Positions 41,880-52,921 are shown, counted from the stretch's first letter. The stretch: 64,000 nt of DNA from Diploptera punctata (GCA_030220185.1 JASPKZ010003845.1:2055501-2119500); one strand, 5' to 3'. The notes: generated by a model from the letters alone, not told the origin. Numbers and translations: made by a program.

Positions 41880-42095
41880 ATACAATCTGTAAAAATGGTT
41901 GTAGGGGTAAAAGACCCCCATCATCCCTACAGTGAGGCGAGAAGGGGTTTAAATGAAAAAAAAAAAAAAAGTTATCTAGAACGACTGGTATATGTTCCAG
42001 CATATCTCGGAATGCCTGTAGGAATTTCAACCAAACTCGGTACAAGTATATAGGGTCTTTCATATGTTACGCAATTTTAAAAAATGTTATCATTA
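41880..42095 (+). repeat. Fragment of a common insect repeat
   Basis: GGTAAAAGACCCCCATCATC, GCATATCTCGGAATGCCTGT, AATTTCAACCAAACTCGGTA and a CTTTCATATGTTACG-like end. I recognise the CATATCTCGG...CAACCAAACT..GTAC pattern as widespread in insects but cannot name it. Confidence 0.4.
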
Positions 42096-42436
42096 AGTCA
42101 AAAATACATCGAAATATATTTTTTTTTCATCTACATATGTCCACCTCCACTGTCTCGGCAGACAGATACTCGGACTATGAAGTTCGTGTTGATCCTTTCA
42201 CAGACATCTCTTGATGTCGTTGACGACACGTTGAATTTCTTCCTTAAGTTGGAAAAATGTTTGTGATTTGTTCTCGTAGACTTTGGACTGTCAGACCTGT
42301 AACACATCCCTCGAGAAAACAATCCTACTCCATGAAAAATTCCCTCAGTCTCTGATCTCAATTCGTGGCGACTTGGAAGTGATTTCTTTTTTATGGGGTT
42401 ATGTGAAGTCCAAAGTCCACAAAAATGAACAAATAT

Positions 42437-42821
42437 GTATTTATTCAATGCCACCACGTTGTCATTTCGAAATTCTGGTATTATTTCCAGGAATGGCGTT
42501 ATTGTAACCCACTTCTAAGGTTGGGGCGCCTGGAAGGCGGAGTTACGCTACCCCGATAATACATGATAGGTGATGATGATGGTAATGATGCACCAGGAGA
42601 GGCCTTAATCCTAAACTCATTGAATATGTTAATGATGATAATGTTGGCCAGATGATGTTCGGGGACCGTGGCCTTAAAATTTCCTGATATTTGTCTTACA
42701 GGTGAGGAAAAACCCCGAAAAAACTTATCACCCAGGAAACTTGTCCTGACCGGGGATCGAACCCGGGCCCGCTGCATGACAAGGCAGTGCGCTACCTCGA
42801 GACCACAGCGGTGGACAAAAT
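42437..42821 (-). mobile_element. SINE-3 with target duplication
   Basis: A full-length copy between a perfect 9-bp duplication AACAAATAT (42428-42436 and 42822-42830). Reverse strand: head CACCGCTGTGGTCTCGAGGT, B box GGGTTCGATCCCCGG, shared centre, then the SINE-3 body with GGCCTCTCCTGGTGCATCAT and GCCTTCCAGGCGCCCCAACC, ending GGCATTGAATAAATACAT. Confidence 0.93.
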
Positions 42822-43065
42822 AACAAATATAAAATATTGACTGATCACGAGACTCAGATAAGGTGTGACGCTGTTACATTTATTACGTAACAATGTCATC
42901 GAGGTGAACTAGGATGAGGCCTTGAAGAAGTTAAATTCTAGGTGGGTCTGTTGTGACGTCAGGGTACTACAATATCAGTCAAAAGGAATCATACAGGATT
43001 AATATTCAAAGCAAAATTTACTGCAATTTGAAACTGCATCCATGATTACTTTCAAATTTTAATCT

Positions 43066-43430
43066 TGTTCTTCTACACTTCCTGGTTTAGGCATTTATTG
43101 CCTGTTCCGTCTTCACTAATAGATCTAAGGCCATCTCTCGAGGACGTCCGATATCTCTTCTTCCTCTCGGAAAATAATGTAAGATTTTCTTTGGTAATCT
43201 ACTTTCTTCCATTCTGTATACATGTTCTTTCCACTGTTTCTTAATATTAGATATATTTTTTTATGGAGTAGATCTACCGTTCTTAATGAATATCATCGTT
43301 TCTTATCTGGTCCATTATATAGCATCCATTTACTCTTCTTAGAAATTCACCTTGGCTGCTTGGATTTTTCTTTCTTGATTGGTAGTTACGATTCAAGATT
43401 CGCTCCCATATAAAACCAAGGGCTGTCATT
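43066..43430 (-). pseudogene. LINE-E 3' fragment
   Basis: On the minus strand, broken frames give NSGKNMYTEWKKVDYQRKS-like and EEEEISDVLERWP sequence, then GGCAATAAATGCCTAAACCA and GGAAGTGTAGAAGAACAAGA. The latter UTR recurs at 61496-61552. Similar in layout to the other LINE 3' ends. Confidence 0.55.
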
Positions 43431-43599
43431 GTTTTATATCATTGTAATTTCGTTTGTTTATGGACTTTATTATGCAATGTTCTATTTATTGTGCTACAAA
43501 TAGCTTGGAACTGTTGAATTTTATGTTCAATATCTTTATCATATCCATAGCGTTCGTAAATAATTAAACTTGCAAACATTGAAAGTATACTACTACATA

Positions 43600-43920
43600 C
43601 CTGACTGGCACATATCAACATAGAGGTTCATGGCTGTGTGATTCATCCCTATCTTGGGCTAAGGTTTTCCAATAATTCCCTTATAATTCACTAACCACAA
43701 ATTATGATTAATGTTATTCTCCCATCTCATTCTTGCTCACCTACTGGGCGATTCCTTTCCAGTTTTCCTACAAGAAGTTTCTGTTCCCCTCTTTCAACAA
43801 TCGTGCCACATGTCCTGCCCATTGCATTCTATCTTATTATATCCGGTTTCCCATAAATATCATGAAACTTATTGTTATACAGTCCCCTCCATTTATATGT
43901 CTGTTCATATCTCATAATAA
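43600..43920 (-). mobile_element. LINE-A 3' fragment
   Basis: The complement of the tail and C-terminal codons with several deletions. An unrelated piece of about 110 bp (43921-44035, with GCACGGTTTGGACATGTTGG) separates it from the next copy. Confidence 0.72.
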
Positions 43921-44039
43921 TACTAATCTTATTCTTCTTCTTTTGCACGGTTTGGACATGTTGGCACGTTTTGGCTTCTATCGTTTCTTGGGTCTGTCAA
44001 CACTCCTTCCTGTTTGTTAAAATTGTATTGTTTTGGAAC

Positions 44040-44165
44040 AATAAAAAAATACAAATAAGAACGAGATGCAGAAAGAAATTAAACATAGACCCAACTCTGC
44101 AAATGCATGCTATTATGCATTATAGAGGAGGGACACTTGACATGCCAACTTCTCTAAAAATGTTA
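44040..44165 (+). mobile_element. LINE-A internal fragment
   Basis: ACAAATAAGAACGAGATGCA to CTCTAAAAATGTTAA, the NRNEMHKEIKHR region, short and mutated. Confidence 0.7.
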
Positions 44166-44948
44166 AATCAAAAATAAGCCCAATTTGACATGAAGTAGAG
44201 GCAAAAAAAATCTTACTGAGCTCAACAAATGGTGCGTTTTTCACATTTTCCTTTCCATAATATAAGATTTCCTTATAGACCATTCTTTACTGAATAGTGG
44301 TTCTTTGTTTCATGATTGTACTACAGGCACAACAAATCAGTAATTCTAAAATAGAATATCTAATCAAAAGAAAACAAAACACCAAAATAATAATAATATA
44401 ATAATAAAATAAAATAAAATCTCGAAACCATTACGCGCTAGAACATTTTAAAAGACATTAGAATTCTATACAAAACTGGATAATTTATATTTTCTCGACC
44501 AAGTTAAACCTGCAATCGGAAAATGCGCTTTCTTCTCTTACTATGTTGCCACTTCCTGTCACCTGTATTGAGTTATTTGACTGGGAGGGGAGCGCTGGCA
44601 AATGCACTATGGTTTTATAAATGATTCGACACCTAGAGTAATCGTTGACCAAATGAATAATCCGGTAACCATGTTACTACTGGGAATGGGCTCTCCTTCC
44701 TTTGCTATTCAACAAATTAAATTTAACCTTAAATATAAATAACTATTAACAACAGAAATTAAAAATAACATAATGTAATGTAATAATGTTCTTAAGTTTA
44801 TAATATAATAAAATCATTCTTTCTGTGTAAAAACTTACGTCCAGGATAGAAGCAATAAGAGCTCTCCTGATAAAAATCTAAAATTCAATACAAGAATAGG
44901 ATTGAGTTAAGTAAAATTTAATAGGTCCTACTATAAAAGAAACATAAT
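44166..44948. other. No recognisable feature
   Basis: AT-rich, with a short ATA/AAAAT repeat near 44384-44420. Confidence 0.4.
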
Positions 44949-44958
44949 TAATATTAGG

Positions 44959-45268
44959 GGTGAAAAAAGGTAAAGGTATCCCATTACATGCCTCAGGAGG
45001 CCCTTGGGGTAGTAGGAAGTTAGGGCTCCCACTATTCTGGACAATCGGCACTTGATGTCAGCCGGGTTGTCAGCCCTGCGTGACGGCCGTATTTGCCCCC
45101 AGAACAGGCGCCTGGTACTCATTTCTGTTAGATGCTGAGTCGACCCCAGGGCCACAGTGTCGCCAGAAGGTTTGGGTCAGTTTCAAAATCCTGACCCCAC
45201 CGGGACTCGAACCCTCGACCTTCCGGCTTGTAGCGCAGTGCCTTAATCACTACGTTACGGCGTGCCCC
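44959..45268 (-). mobile_element. SINE-T with target duplication
   Basis: A 310-bp insertion between perfect 10-bp copies of TAATATTAGG (44949-44958, 45269-45278). The reverse strand begins GGGCACGCCGTAACGTAGTG; A box TAGTGATTAAGGC, B box GGGTTCGAGTCCCGG. The body is CTTCTGGCGACACTGTGGCC to GGCCTCCTGAGGCATGTAA. No similarity to the SINE-1/2/3 centre. A decayed copy lies at 61120-61425. Confidence 0.93.
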
Positions 45269-45278
45269 TAATATTAGG

Positions 45279-46393
45279 AAAAGAGAAGAATTCATTTTAA
45301 ATCGACGGTGAAGAATAATTCCACCTGAATCTACTTGGTCTGCTGGGAACTTATGAATAGAATAAATTTACATAATTTCTACAAGAAACAAGTTTGTGAT
45401 TATGAAGAGTTTTCCTAACCTCCAGTGTATCAACTTCCGACCACTGAGAAGATAATACAGCTCTGTTGAAAATTAAACCTAACCTAAACCAGAAATCCTT
45501 TTTGAGGCACAAATTCTACTTCACATGTTGATAATTCCCGTCAACTGCTTTGTGTGACTGGTAATAGAAACACTGTGGTTTTAAATGACCCAAAACCTTC
45601 AGCAGCCATCGAGTATATGACTAATTGGACAACCAAGTAATGATATTGCACATGTTTTTAGAGATTCTACTTCCATAAGAAAAGTTTGACGACACTACAG
45701 TCGAGCCGTTATTACCCGTTTAAGGAGTAAGTGCAGTTGTTGACGGAGGGCACTGCAGTCGTGTTAATGCAGGAATAGACCACGTGACACTGCTATCTTG
45801 AGTGCAGAGGGGAATAGGACGTGGGACGCTGACGGTAGGGCCTATACACTGCCTTATATGACGTCACGTGTAGTAACAAACAGAGCTTCGTAATTCTTCC
45901 GCCTGCAGAGATATTTTGAATGACTAATATAATATCCGGCGTGGCCACACCTACCCGATTTTTAGCGGGACCGCTGCACATGGTTTACAAAACAAAGCGG
46001 CGTTGTCAAGTCAGTACGGTCGTGTGTGATGGAAGAATCAATTGGAGTATTATTACAGTGTGGTGTTATCTGTGACGGAGGAGTCGGAAGACTGTCAATT
46101 CGCAAACCAGAGAAACAATTCTTAACATTAGATTATTCCGAAAATAACGTGAGAACCCTGGTAGTAGTACAAGGGTAGACTCGTAACATCCTCTGTAAAT
46201 GTGACGTGTATCTGTTGCCCCGTAACCTTACCGACAACCACAATTAGTGAAGCAACTAGTCAGCTGATCAAAAGCCGTTGTGTGATTCGCTACCGGTTTT
46301 TACACCGGCACTACTGTGGCGCTAACACACTTCCCATCTATAGCCCAGCCGTCATATCTCCGGCTCTGGAGTTTAGGTTCTACGAGGGGTAAA
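45279..46393. other. Unassigned, relatively CpG-rich stretch
   Basis: From about 45680 the GC and CpG content rises (GTCGAGCCGTTATTACCCG, GACGTCACGTG). ORFs of 62-63 codons lack any recognisable domain. It could be a regulatory region or an old transposon. Confidence 0.3.
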
Positions 46394-46614
46394 GGAGAAT
46401 TCGCCCTCTACTGCCAATAAGGAAATGATTTTAGTGGAAGTAGATCCTGCCACAACCAATCACTGCTCTTGACGCAGCTCTAGAGCGCTTGTAAGGTTTG
46501 AAATTGCCGAGATGTCAGCTGTATGTCTGCTAACCGCATACATAAAGCGCCCACTCCCACTGAATATCCATATCGGCAACACTGTCGTGAAAACGTCAGG
46601 ACCGGAGAATCAGT
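46394..46614 (+). repeat. Repeat Z, copy 1
   Basis: About 215 bp matching the reverse complement of 63031-63240: TTCGCCCTCTACTGCCAATA, ACAACCAATCACTGCTCTTG and CAACACTGTCGTGAAAACGT are nearly identical. Two CCAAT boxes are conserved in both copies. Confidence 0.75.
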
Positions 46615-47631
46615 GGCTGCAGTATAGCTATGCACACTTAACTTGAATGAGTAATGTCAGGTTGAAATGGTTGCTGATTGTGTTGACGGAGCGAAATAAC
46701 AAATACACACGGCACAGGTTTGTCCAGCCGAATGCTATCGTAACGGATGGAAAAATAGTAAATAATTTTCTACTGAAAATTAAAATGGACTAAATAGTAT
46801 ATTACGATGCGAGGTTGGGAAGTGTTTTTTACAGAATCGAGGAAAATGTTTAAAAACCGAGCGATAGCGAGGTTTTCAATTTCCAAAATTCGGTAAAACA
46901 CTTCACAAACGTGCGTTGTACATTTTTTTTTTGCGCGATTGTATTTTCAAAATAATAAATAATAATAAATTAATAATATCTTTGTTCGAAACATTTGCGT
47001 TCATTATAAACAATTGACTAACGTTAACAGTGTGGACAATGTTTATTAGTTGCAACTACAGGAGGCCGTGAGACCATTCAGTGATAAAATGGCGGCAAGT
47101 AGGTATTTATTGTTTTATTTTGTTTCAAATAAAATTCAGTTCATTCAAAATGCAGTGATTTGTTTCGTATAATGTATATTAACACTACCTTTTTGGATTT
47201 TTTTTATATACATTGTATGTAGAATACATAAAGGGCAGTGGTTTTACTTCCCACACGCGTGTTTGTAATAAGTAATATTACAGTATAGTTATTTTCGTTG
47301 GCAACCACGAAATGTAGGCAGTTGAACTTTCAATCATGGTCGTCATTGCTGTAAGTACGACAAAAAGCACTATCGCGCAAAAACGTATTTTTATATTATT
47401 TGCTACCGTAATAATTAAAAATCGGCAGAGTTCAGTCAATGAGTTTCCAGTCTGAGTAATGAAGTGTACATATGTCTGAGATTAGCAGATGAGAATAACT
47501 CACATGCGGATGACGGTTGCCTAGGAGACACCAAAACCCACACTTACCTGCAAACAGAAAAAAAAAAATTAAGTTCATTCATTTATGTCATAATAATCAT
47601 CTTCCTACTCATCATCACCAAGAGCATTAGT
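46615..47631. other. Unassigned, possible DNA-element remnant
   Basis: TTTTTGCGCGATTG (46926-46939) and CTATCGCGCAAAAACG (47372-47387) form an inverted pair about 430 bp apart, and GAGGTTGGGAAGTGTTTT and AACACTTCACAAACGTGCG add self-complementarity. No coding sequence. Confidence 0.35.
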
Positions 47632-47828
47632 AAATAACTCACTGCCGCTTTCGTACCCGGAGGTATATGGCCACGCAGGCATAAGCTCTCCATAATTCAA
47701 ATCCTGATTTTTTTATCAATCAATCCTTCTATAATTCACCTTCCATAATCATAGTTAACATTATTTTCCCATCTCATTCTTGGCCTACTATGCTTCCATG
47801 ACCCTCTTTCATTCCTGATTCGTGCTAT
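47632..47828 (-). mobile_element. LINE-A 3' fragment
   Basis: Begins with AACTCACTGCCGCTTTCG (tail complement) and includes GGCCACGCAGGCATAAGCTC. A deletion joins the GRPRMRW region to RAWKLL. Confidence 0.72.
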
Positions 47829-47926
47829 ATAGCTCCGTACCTCGGGGAAAAAGATATTGGTCAGCCCATTAAGAGATGGAAGGAGGCCTTATAAGAGGCC
47901 GATAAAAGCTTATTGTTATACTTGGA

Positions 47927-47928
<2 letters not shown>
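47829..47928 (+). pseudogene. Short LINE C-terminal fragment
   Basis: Reads YLGEKDIGQPIKRWKEAL then a stop. PIKRWKEA is a recurrent end motif of insect LINE ORF2 proteins. It leads into an ATT microsatellite (47930-47981). Confidence 0.4.
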
Positions 47929-47981
<53 letters not shown>

Positions 47982-47982
<1 letters not shown>

Positions 47983-48195
47983 ACAATAAAGTGATTCTTC
48001 TACGGGCCTTAGGTCACCCTTGGGGTTTATTTTACCTGATGGAGTTAAAACCGTAAGGTCTTCTCTTCCACTTCACCAGGATTAAATCTTTCAGATATTA
48101 ACAGTTTTAAGATTATCTACAACTTGATTAATGATTCGAAATAGGCATAGGCTGCACAATAGCCTATAGATGACAAGGAAACAACAAAAGCATAT
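47982..48195 (-). mobile_element. CR1/L2-like 3' UTR, copy a
   Basis: Reverse strand contains GGTGAAGTGGAAGAGAAGAC and TTAACTCCATCAGGTAAAAT, as at 28430. It sits between triplet repeats that continue the LINE tail. Confidence 0.65.
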
Positions 48196-48198
48196 AGT

Positions 48199-48402
48199 AA
48201 TAATAATAATAATAATAACAATAATAATAATAGTTTATTTTATCTGATGGAGTTAAGAACGTAAGGTGTTTTTCTTTCACTTCAGCATGGTTAAATTATA
48301 CAGATATTAACAATTATGAATTATCTACAACTTTATTAATAATACATAACAGACATAGACAGTAAAATGTATACATGAAAAGGGGAGAACATACAATATT
48401 AA
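48199..48402 (-). mobile_element. CR1/L2-like 3' UTR, copy b, with (TTA)n tail
   Basis: Starts with the TAA/TTA tail (48199-48232), then the same UTR complement (GATGGAGTTAAGAACGTAAG, CACTTCAGCATGG). About 75% similar to copy a, in the same orientation. Followed by TAA repeats at 48403-48455. Confidence 0.65.
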
Positions 48403-48455
<53 letters not shown>

Positions 48456-48458
<3 letters not shown>

Positions 48459-48789
48459 CCCGTAATTTTCTTGCTTGTAATATTTACTTTAAGGAATTTT
48501 TATATGCTAGATATTTCTTATTTAATATAATCTTAAGAATTATTAAATAAGTTATGCAGTGGAGGATATTAATAATTAATTTAGGTTAGAGTTAGTTATC
48601 TTCTTAAATATTGATAAAATATGTGCCAGCAGTGATTAAATAATTGACTTGGTAAAGAAAGTACAAAACGTAAAAGAATATTAGAGGATGAATCGATCAC
48701 AGGGCCATGGTGCCACCAGAAACTTTAGACCAGTTTAAAAATTTTGGCCTTTTAGGTTTGTACCCAAATGCACTACGTATTGCTCCCAC
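48456..48789. other. Unassigned stretch
   Basis: AT-rich. 48690-48788 resembles a decayed SINE-T (GCCATGGTGCCACCAGAAAC), too diverged to call. Confidence 0.35.
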
Positions 48790-48801
48790 ATATTTCTGAT
48801 T

Positions 48802-49098
48802 ACTTACTTACTTACTTACCACTGGCACTATCGAACCCGTAGGTTCATGGCCGCGCGGACATAAGCTCTCCATACATCCCTATCCTGAGCTAATGCTTTC
48901 CAATCATTCCCTGTATAATCTACTTCCCTCAAATTATAGTTAATGTTGTTCTCCCACCTCATTCTTGGTCTACCAACTGGGCGTTTTCCTTCTGGCTTTC
49001 CTACAAGAAGCTTCCATGCACGTCTTTCATTCCCCATACGCGCAACATGTCCTGCCCATCGCAGTCTACGAGACTTAACTGTTCTTATTATATATTAT
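48802..49098 (-). mobile_element. LINE-A, young truncated insertion
   Basis: A 297-bp 3' end between perfect 12-bp copies of ATATTTCTGATT (48790-48801, 49099-49110). The tail is ACTTACTTACTTACTTACC read from the left. The coding region is undamaged. Confidence 0.93.
48828..49037 (-). CDS. LINE-A ORF2 terminal segment, intact (69 codons)
   Basis: An open frame to the natural stop: MGNERRAWKLLVGKPEGKRP, VGRPRMRWENNINYNLREVD, YTGNDWKALAQDRDVWRAYV, RAAMNLRVR. It is the closest to a consensus of all copies and gives the true end of the LINE-A protein. The frame is also open upstream through RLRWAGHV to the truncation point at 49098. The piece has no catalytic residues; its role in the full protein (after the RT domain) is unknown to me. 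Confidence 0.75.
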   Translation of the reverse strand: MGNERRAWKLLVGKPEGKRPVGRPRMRWENNINYNLREVDYTGNDWKALAQDRDVWRAYVRAAMNLRVR

Positions 49099-49110
49099 AT
49101 ATTTCTGATT

Positions 49111-49699
49111 TCCGTATAAATAACAATGGAAATAGTTGAGCGACTCTGGGGAATTTTAAAAAGAGATGAGATGGGTATCGCTAGTTCTAATTTTCCAACT
49201 AACGCTTTGATCTAATGTCTGTTTCTCGTCTAAATAACAATGGAATTAATCTGCTTATGCAGAATGTCAGTTGTTGTGGCCACGTTGACGTGAAGGTTGG
49301 AGGTTTAAACAGAATTTAAATTTAGAATCATCGAGTCATCTCCCGCAGACAAACTGTTTTATATTAAACTTCTTCTGTACATAGTCGAGTCACCTATTTC
49401 TCTATCATTGCGCCATCATTTATATAGAACTATACAAATTTAATTAATTTCATATTGCTTTCACACCTATGTTGGAACTGATACGTTCCGCGCAGACCAT
49501 TGTCCATTGCTGAATGCGGCTGCGACTCGCAAAGTTCGCAATGCGGCTACAACTTTCTCCCTTCGCTGGCGATAAGTAATCACCAGCCCGGGTTCCTGTC
49601 TTACTGGCATTAGCCCCGCCTTAATAATATAATTAAGATAGTACATAACTACCCTAATTCACGGGTTAATATATATAGCGCCCCGCTATTGTATAAAGT
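49111..49699. other. Unassigned stretch
   Basis: Two similar segments around AAATAACAATGGAA (49120 and 49225) and a GC-richer patch near 49500-49620. No ORF. Confidence 0.35.
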
Positions 49700-50035
49700 C
49701 CTAACATTTCATGTTCCTAGGAACATGTCCTTATGTTTGAACCTTTGGCATGGGTTCCCTGAAGTAGTCCCCGCCCGGAGAACCGAATGGGGGGGACTAT
49801 TTGACCTCCAGAAAATTTTACCCCAGTAGAACCCATGTCCGCATTTCTTGACGGTTGTATTTTTACTGTGAAAGATCGTCACTCTTTCGACCAAGGTACT
49901 TTTTTTCGTCTGGGTTATCACCTTCGACTAGTCCGGCATGGGTAACCCTATCGGCAGCAATGCTACCGCCGGCATAGCTCTCGGGATCATTTAAGCACGC
50001 AAGCCACTCCACCACGACAAGGTAAAGACACCATG
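49700..50035 (+). repeat. Probable LINE 3' UTR of another family
   Basis: GC-rich for the window: CCCGCCCGGAGAACCGAATG, CTTCGACTAGTCCGGCATGG, GCAATGCTACCGCCGGCAT, CACGCAAGCCACTCCACCAC. I recognise the style as a LINE 3' UTR but no coding part is attached, so this is tentative. The antisense 70-codon ORF is a shadow. Confidence 0.4.
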
Positions 50036-50358
50036 GAGGGAGAAGACTACATAACAGTGAACTACATGGCCTTTATAGGAAGCCAGATATAATGAGAACA
50101 GTTCAGATTCATATACTGCGATAGGCACTACTGGGGAAGGAAAGACGTGCGTGGAAGCTTCTTGTAGGAAAACCAGTGGGAAAATGTCCAGTTGGTAGAC
50201 CAAGAATGGGGTGGGAGAATATCATTAACTATGATTTGAGGGAAGTAGATTATACAGGGGATGACTGGAAAATATTGACTGGCTCAGGATAGGAATGTAT
50301 GGAGAGCTTATGTCCGCACGGTCATGAACCTATGGGTTCGATAGTGCCAGTGAGTTAG
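50036..50358 (+). mobile_element. LINE-A 3' fragment
   Basis: From the GEWRRLHN region to the GTGAGTTAGTTA tail, with a small deletion that damages RWAGHVARM. Confidence 0.8.
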
Positions 50359-50588
50359 TTATATAACTACTTTAGTTTATATAGTAGTAAGTGATATATA
50401 CAATGTAAGTAACCATGGCTTGGGCGTACGCAGCATTAAATCTGCTCCTATTTTATAATTTAACGGCACCTGCTATTATTTATAATTGATAAGTTAGTGA
50501 TTATGGTTGGTCATAATAAGTCTAATTAGACTATGTAATATTTCGCGCAGAAGTCGAGCGATTTAAGGCAATATGCTTTGGTGCCAAG
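50359..50588. other. No recognisable feature
   Basis: AT-rich flank. The last 8 bases are the left target copy of the next element. Confidence 0.4.
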
Positions 50589-51340
50589 CAGATTGCCAAC
50601 AGTCATTGAGAAAAAATGGCTAAATTTAACACCTAAAAATGGCTAGAAATGGCTAAAAACGCAAGTTTTATCCGTGGAGGAAACTGTATTTTAAAACTTA
50701 GAAAATTGACTTGTCAATCTGTACCGATAAAGTTTAATTTTGTCAATACATTTTTTTTCACTCTATTGGAATTGATGGAATTATAATTTAATGACTAAAT
50801 TATGAATACAAAGTATATATTTTTTAGAAATAACCATACTCCTAAAACGAAAGATTCTGTTATTATGATTATGAAAGTTTTCTTTAATTTGTTTCTCTTT
50901 AAGTTTATTTAAGTTATATTTTATTCTCTTCTCGCCAGAAATTATATTTCTATGAAATATGCTTTGTTTATATCTGATTCTCACTGAGTCACTGATTCCC
51001 TCGTATATATATTTAAAATCGTAGAATTGAGCCTGTTCTGCATTACGTAATATATGGCCATCTGAAGAGTAATACCTTCAGGGGATGACCATATTTGTTT
51101 TTCCTTGGAAATATGGTACTCATTTTGTTAATTTATATTTGTGGTGGCAAAATCTATTAATCTCCATCCGTTATTATTAAAGATTTAATAATTTGACTAT
51201 AATAAATAAGGCTAGAAGTGGCTAAAGAAAAGATGACAAATGACCAGAAAAGCCGTTAGTGACTTTTCCACAAATATGTAGCTAGTATTGTTTTCAAAAT
51301 GGCCAGATCTAGCCACAAAGTGGCTAAATTGGCAATCCTG
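50589..51340. mobile_element. hAT-like MITE
   Basis: Flanked by 8-bp copies GTGCCAAG (50581-50588) and GTGCCGAG (51341-51348), one mismatch. The ends CAGATTGCCAA and the complement of CAGGATTGCCAA are short inverted repeats of hAT type. Subterminal TGGCTA/TAGCCA motifs are repeated at both ends. The AT-rich interior, 752 bp, has no transposase. Confidence 0.75.
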
Positions 51341-51543
51341 GTGCCGAGCTACGTGTTCGTTCGAATACCCATGGAAAAAAAAAAAATTAAAATACAAAAC
51401 TGCAAGGGACGAGCTTCGTATGTTCCAATAAGAACAAAATATATGTGTACTAATATCTCAAATACCGTATATACCCTATATTTATTGGAGTCAGATACAG
51501 CCGTGGTTACGATGATTATTTTATTTATATAATTGTTAAATTA

Positions 51544-51962
51544 TCCACCACTGTGGTCTCGGGGTAGCGTCGTTACCTCGTACTCAGGGGCCCGGCTTCG
51601 ATCCCCGGTCGGGGCATGTTTCCTGGATGATTTCTTTCGGGTTTTTTCCTCTCTTTTAGGACAAATGTCAGGAAAGTTTAAGGCCCAAATGGTCCCCGAA
51701 CATCATCTGGCCATTATAATCATCAGCACATTCGCCATATTTAATGTGTGTGTGTGTGTGTGTGTCGTCTTAACGTTGTTTAACTCGGAGGACGCCCCGA
51801 TATTGAGCTGATCACACCCATTCGGGGAGGCACTCCATGTCCTTCTGTGGTCAAAAATGTGATCCATAGTTAAAATCACTTTCCCGACATGTCCTATGAT
51901 GTAAGGCCCGGGTTGTGTGCGACACGTAAAAGTACCTATAAAGCGACAGGTTAAGTTGAGTT
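51544..51962 (+). mobile_element. SINE-2
   Basis: Head CCACTGTGGTCTCGGGGTAG, B box CTTCGATCCCCGG; shared centre GACAAATGTCAGGAAAGTTT and GGTCCCCGAACATCATCTGG; a TGTG run; then the SINE-2 body TTGAGCTGATCACACCCATT, CATTCGGGGAGGCACTCC. It ends GGTTAAGTTGAGTTAA. About 75% identical to the 23025 copy. Confidence 0.85.
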
Positions 51963-52309
51963 AACCGAAAAAATTTAATCATTAAATTAAAAATTTTGGA
52001 GTAAATGGACACCGCCTCCAATCCAGCTATGTGTTTTAATTAATATAGGTTGGATGGCAGCGCTGTAGCTGCCTAGTCTGTCGTATTCCGCGCTGTCACT
52101 TTTTATTGTCGATTATATATTTGAGGAAAGAATTTTTCTCTTGAAATTTCGGTCAATATGAGATCAGTGTCTTAGCATTGTGAGGAATTTCGGTAGCTAC
52201 AATGTGTAGCAGTTCCAGGCTGAGAAAACCAGGAGACACGACATGCTATGACATTTCACCCCTACACTGGTTTAATGATCCTCCATACCTGTGATTTGTC
52301 CCTAGCCAT
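51963..52309. other. Unassigned; possible SINE-V fragment at 52150-52220
   Basis: TGAGGAATTTCGGTAGCTACAATGTGTAGC is similar to the centre of SINE-V at 52437. Confidence 0.4.
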
Positions 52310-52650
52310 ACCGGAATGGTTTATGGTACCAAATCTTGTCGGAGCTACTGGAGTTACGCTGGTTCGAATTCCCATGGGTGAATAATATTTCTTATATAAT
52401 TTCGGCCAGTATGGGACTGGTGTCCATTTAGCGTCATGAGGAATTTGGGTAGCTACAATATGTAGCAAACTCCAGATTGAAAAAAAATAGCTATAACGGA
52501 TGGCGGACCCGATATGCTGAGCACATGTAACTCATATGCTGCCTATATATTCGTTCAGCTCACTAAAGTTTACAATTAGATGTGAGGCCAGCAGTCGGCT
52601 GGTAGGCCAAGGTCTTCTACGCTATCGCGCCATGGGATTTTCGCTCCTAT
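52310..52650 (+). mobile_element. SINE-V
   Basis: B box GGTTCGAATTCCC at 52361; body ATTTCGGCCAGTATGGGACT, TGAGGAATTTGGGTAGCTAC, GATGTGAGGCCAGCAGTCGG, CTGGTAGGCCAAGGTCTTCT. Matches the reverse strand of 58608-58945. Boundaries approximate. Confidence 0.7.
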
Positions 52651-52865
52651 TTTCGAACAGGTACTTCTAAATTGATGCCTCACTATATCCCTAATAATAT
52701 TAACTTGATTAATTTTAAATTCAATTTAATTTGTTTAAATTTTGAAATTTTTTATTCTGTGATATCTTATGTAAATGTTTGTATTGTAACATTTTTCAGT
52801 GGTTGAGTAAATAAAAGTACATTACCTTATCCTCGCTACTTTAAATAAAAAAATATTATCTCCAT

Positions 52866-52871
52866 TATTTA

Positions 52872-52919
<48 letters not shown>
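52866..52919 (+). repeat. (TTA)n microsatellite
   Basis: About 17 TTA units just before LINE-B. Confidence 0.95.

Positions 52920-52921
<2 letters not shown>

Noticed and set aside
48690..48788. SINE-T copy
   Set aside because: Only a few matching words (GCCACCAGAA, GTTTAAAAATTTTG); too diverged to delimit.
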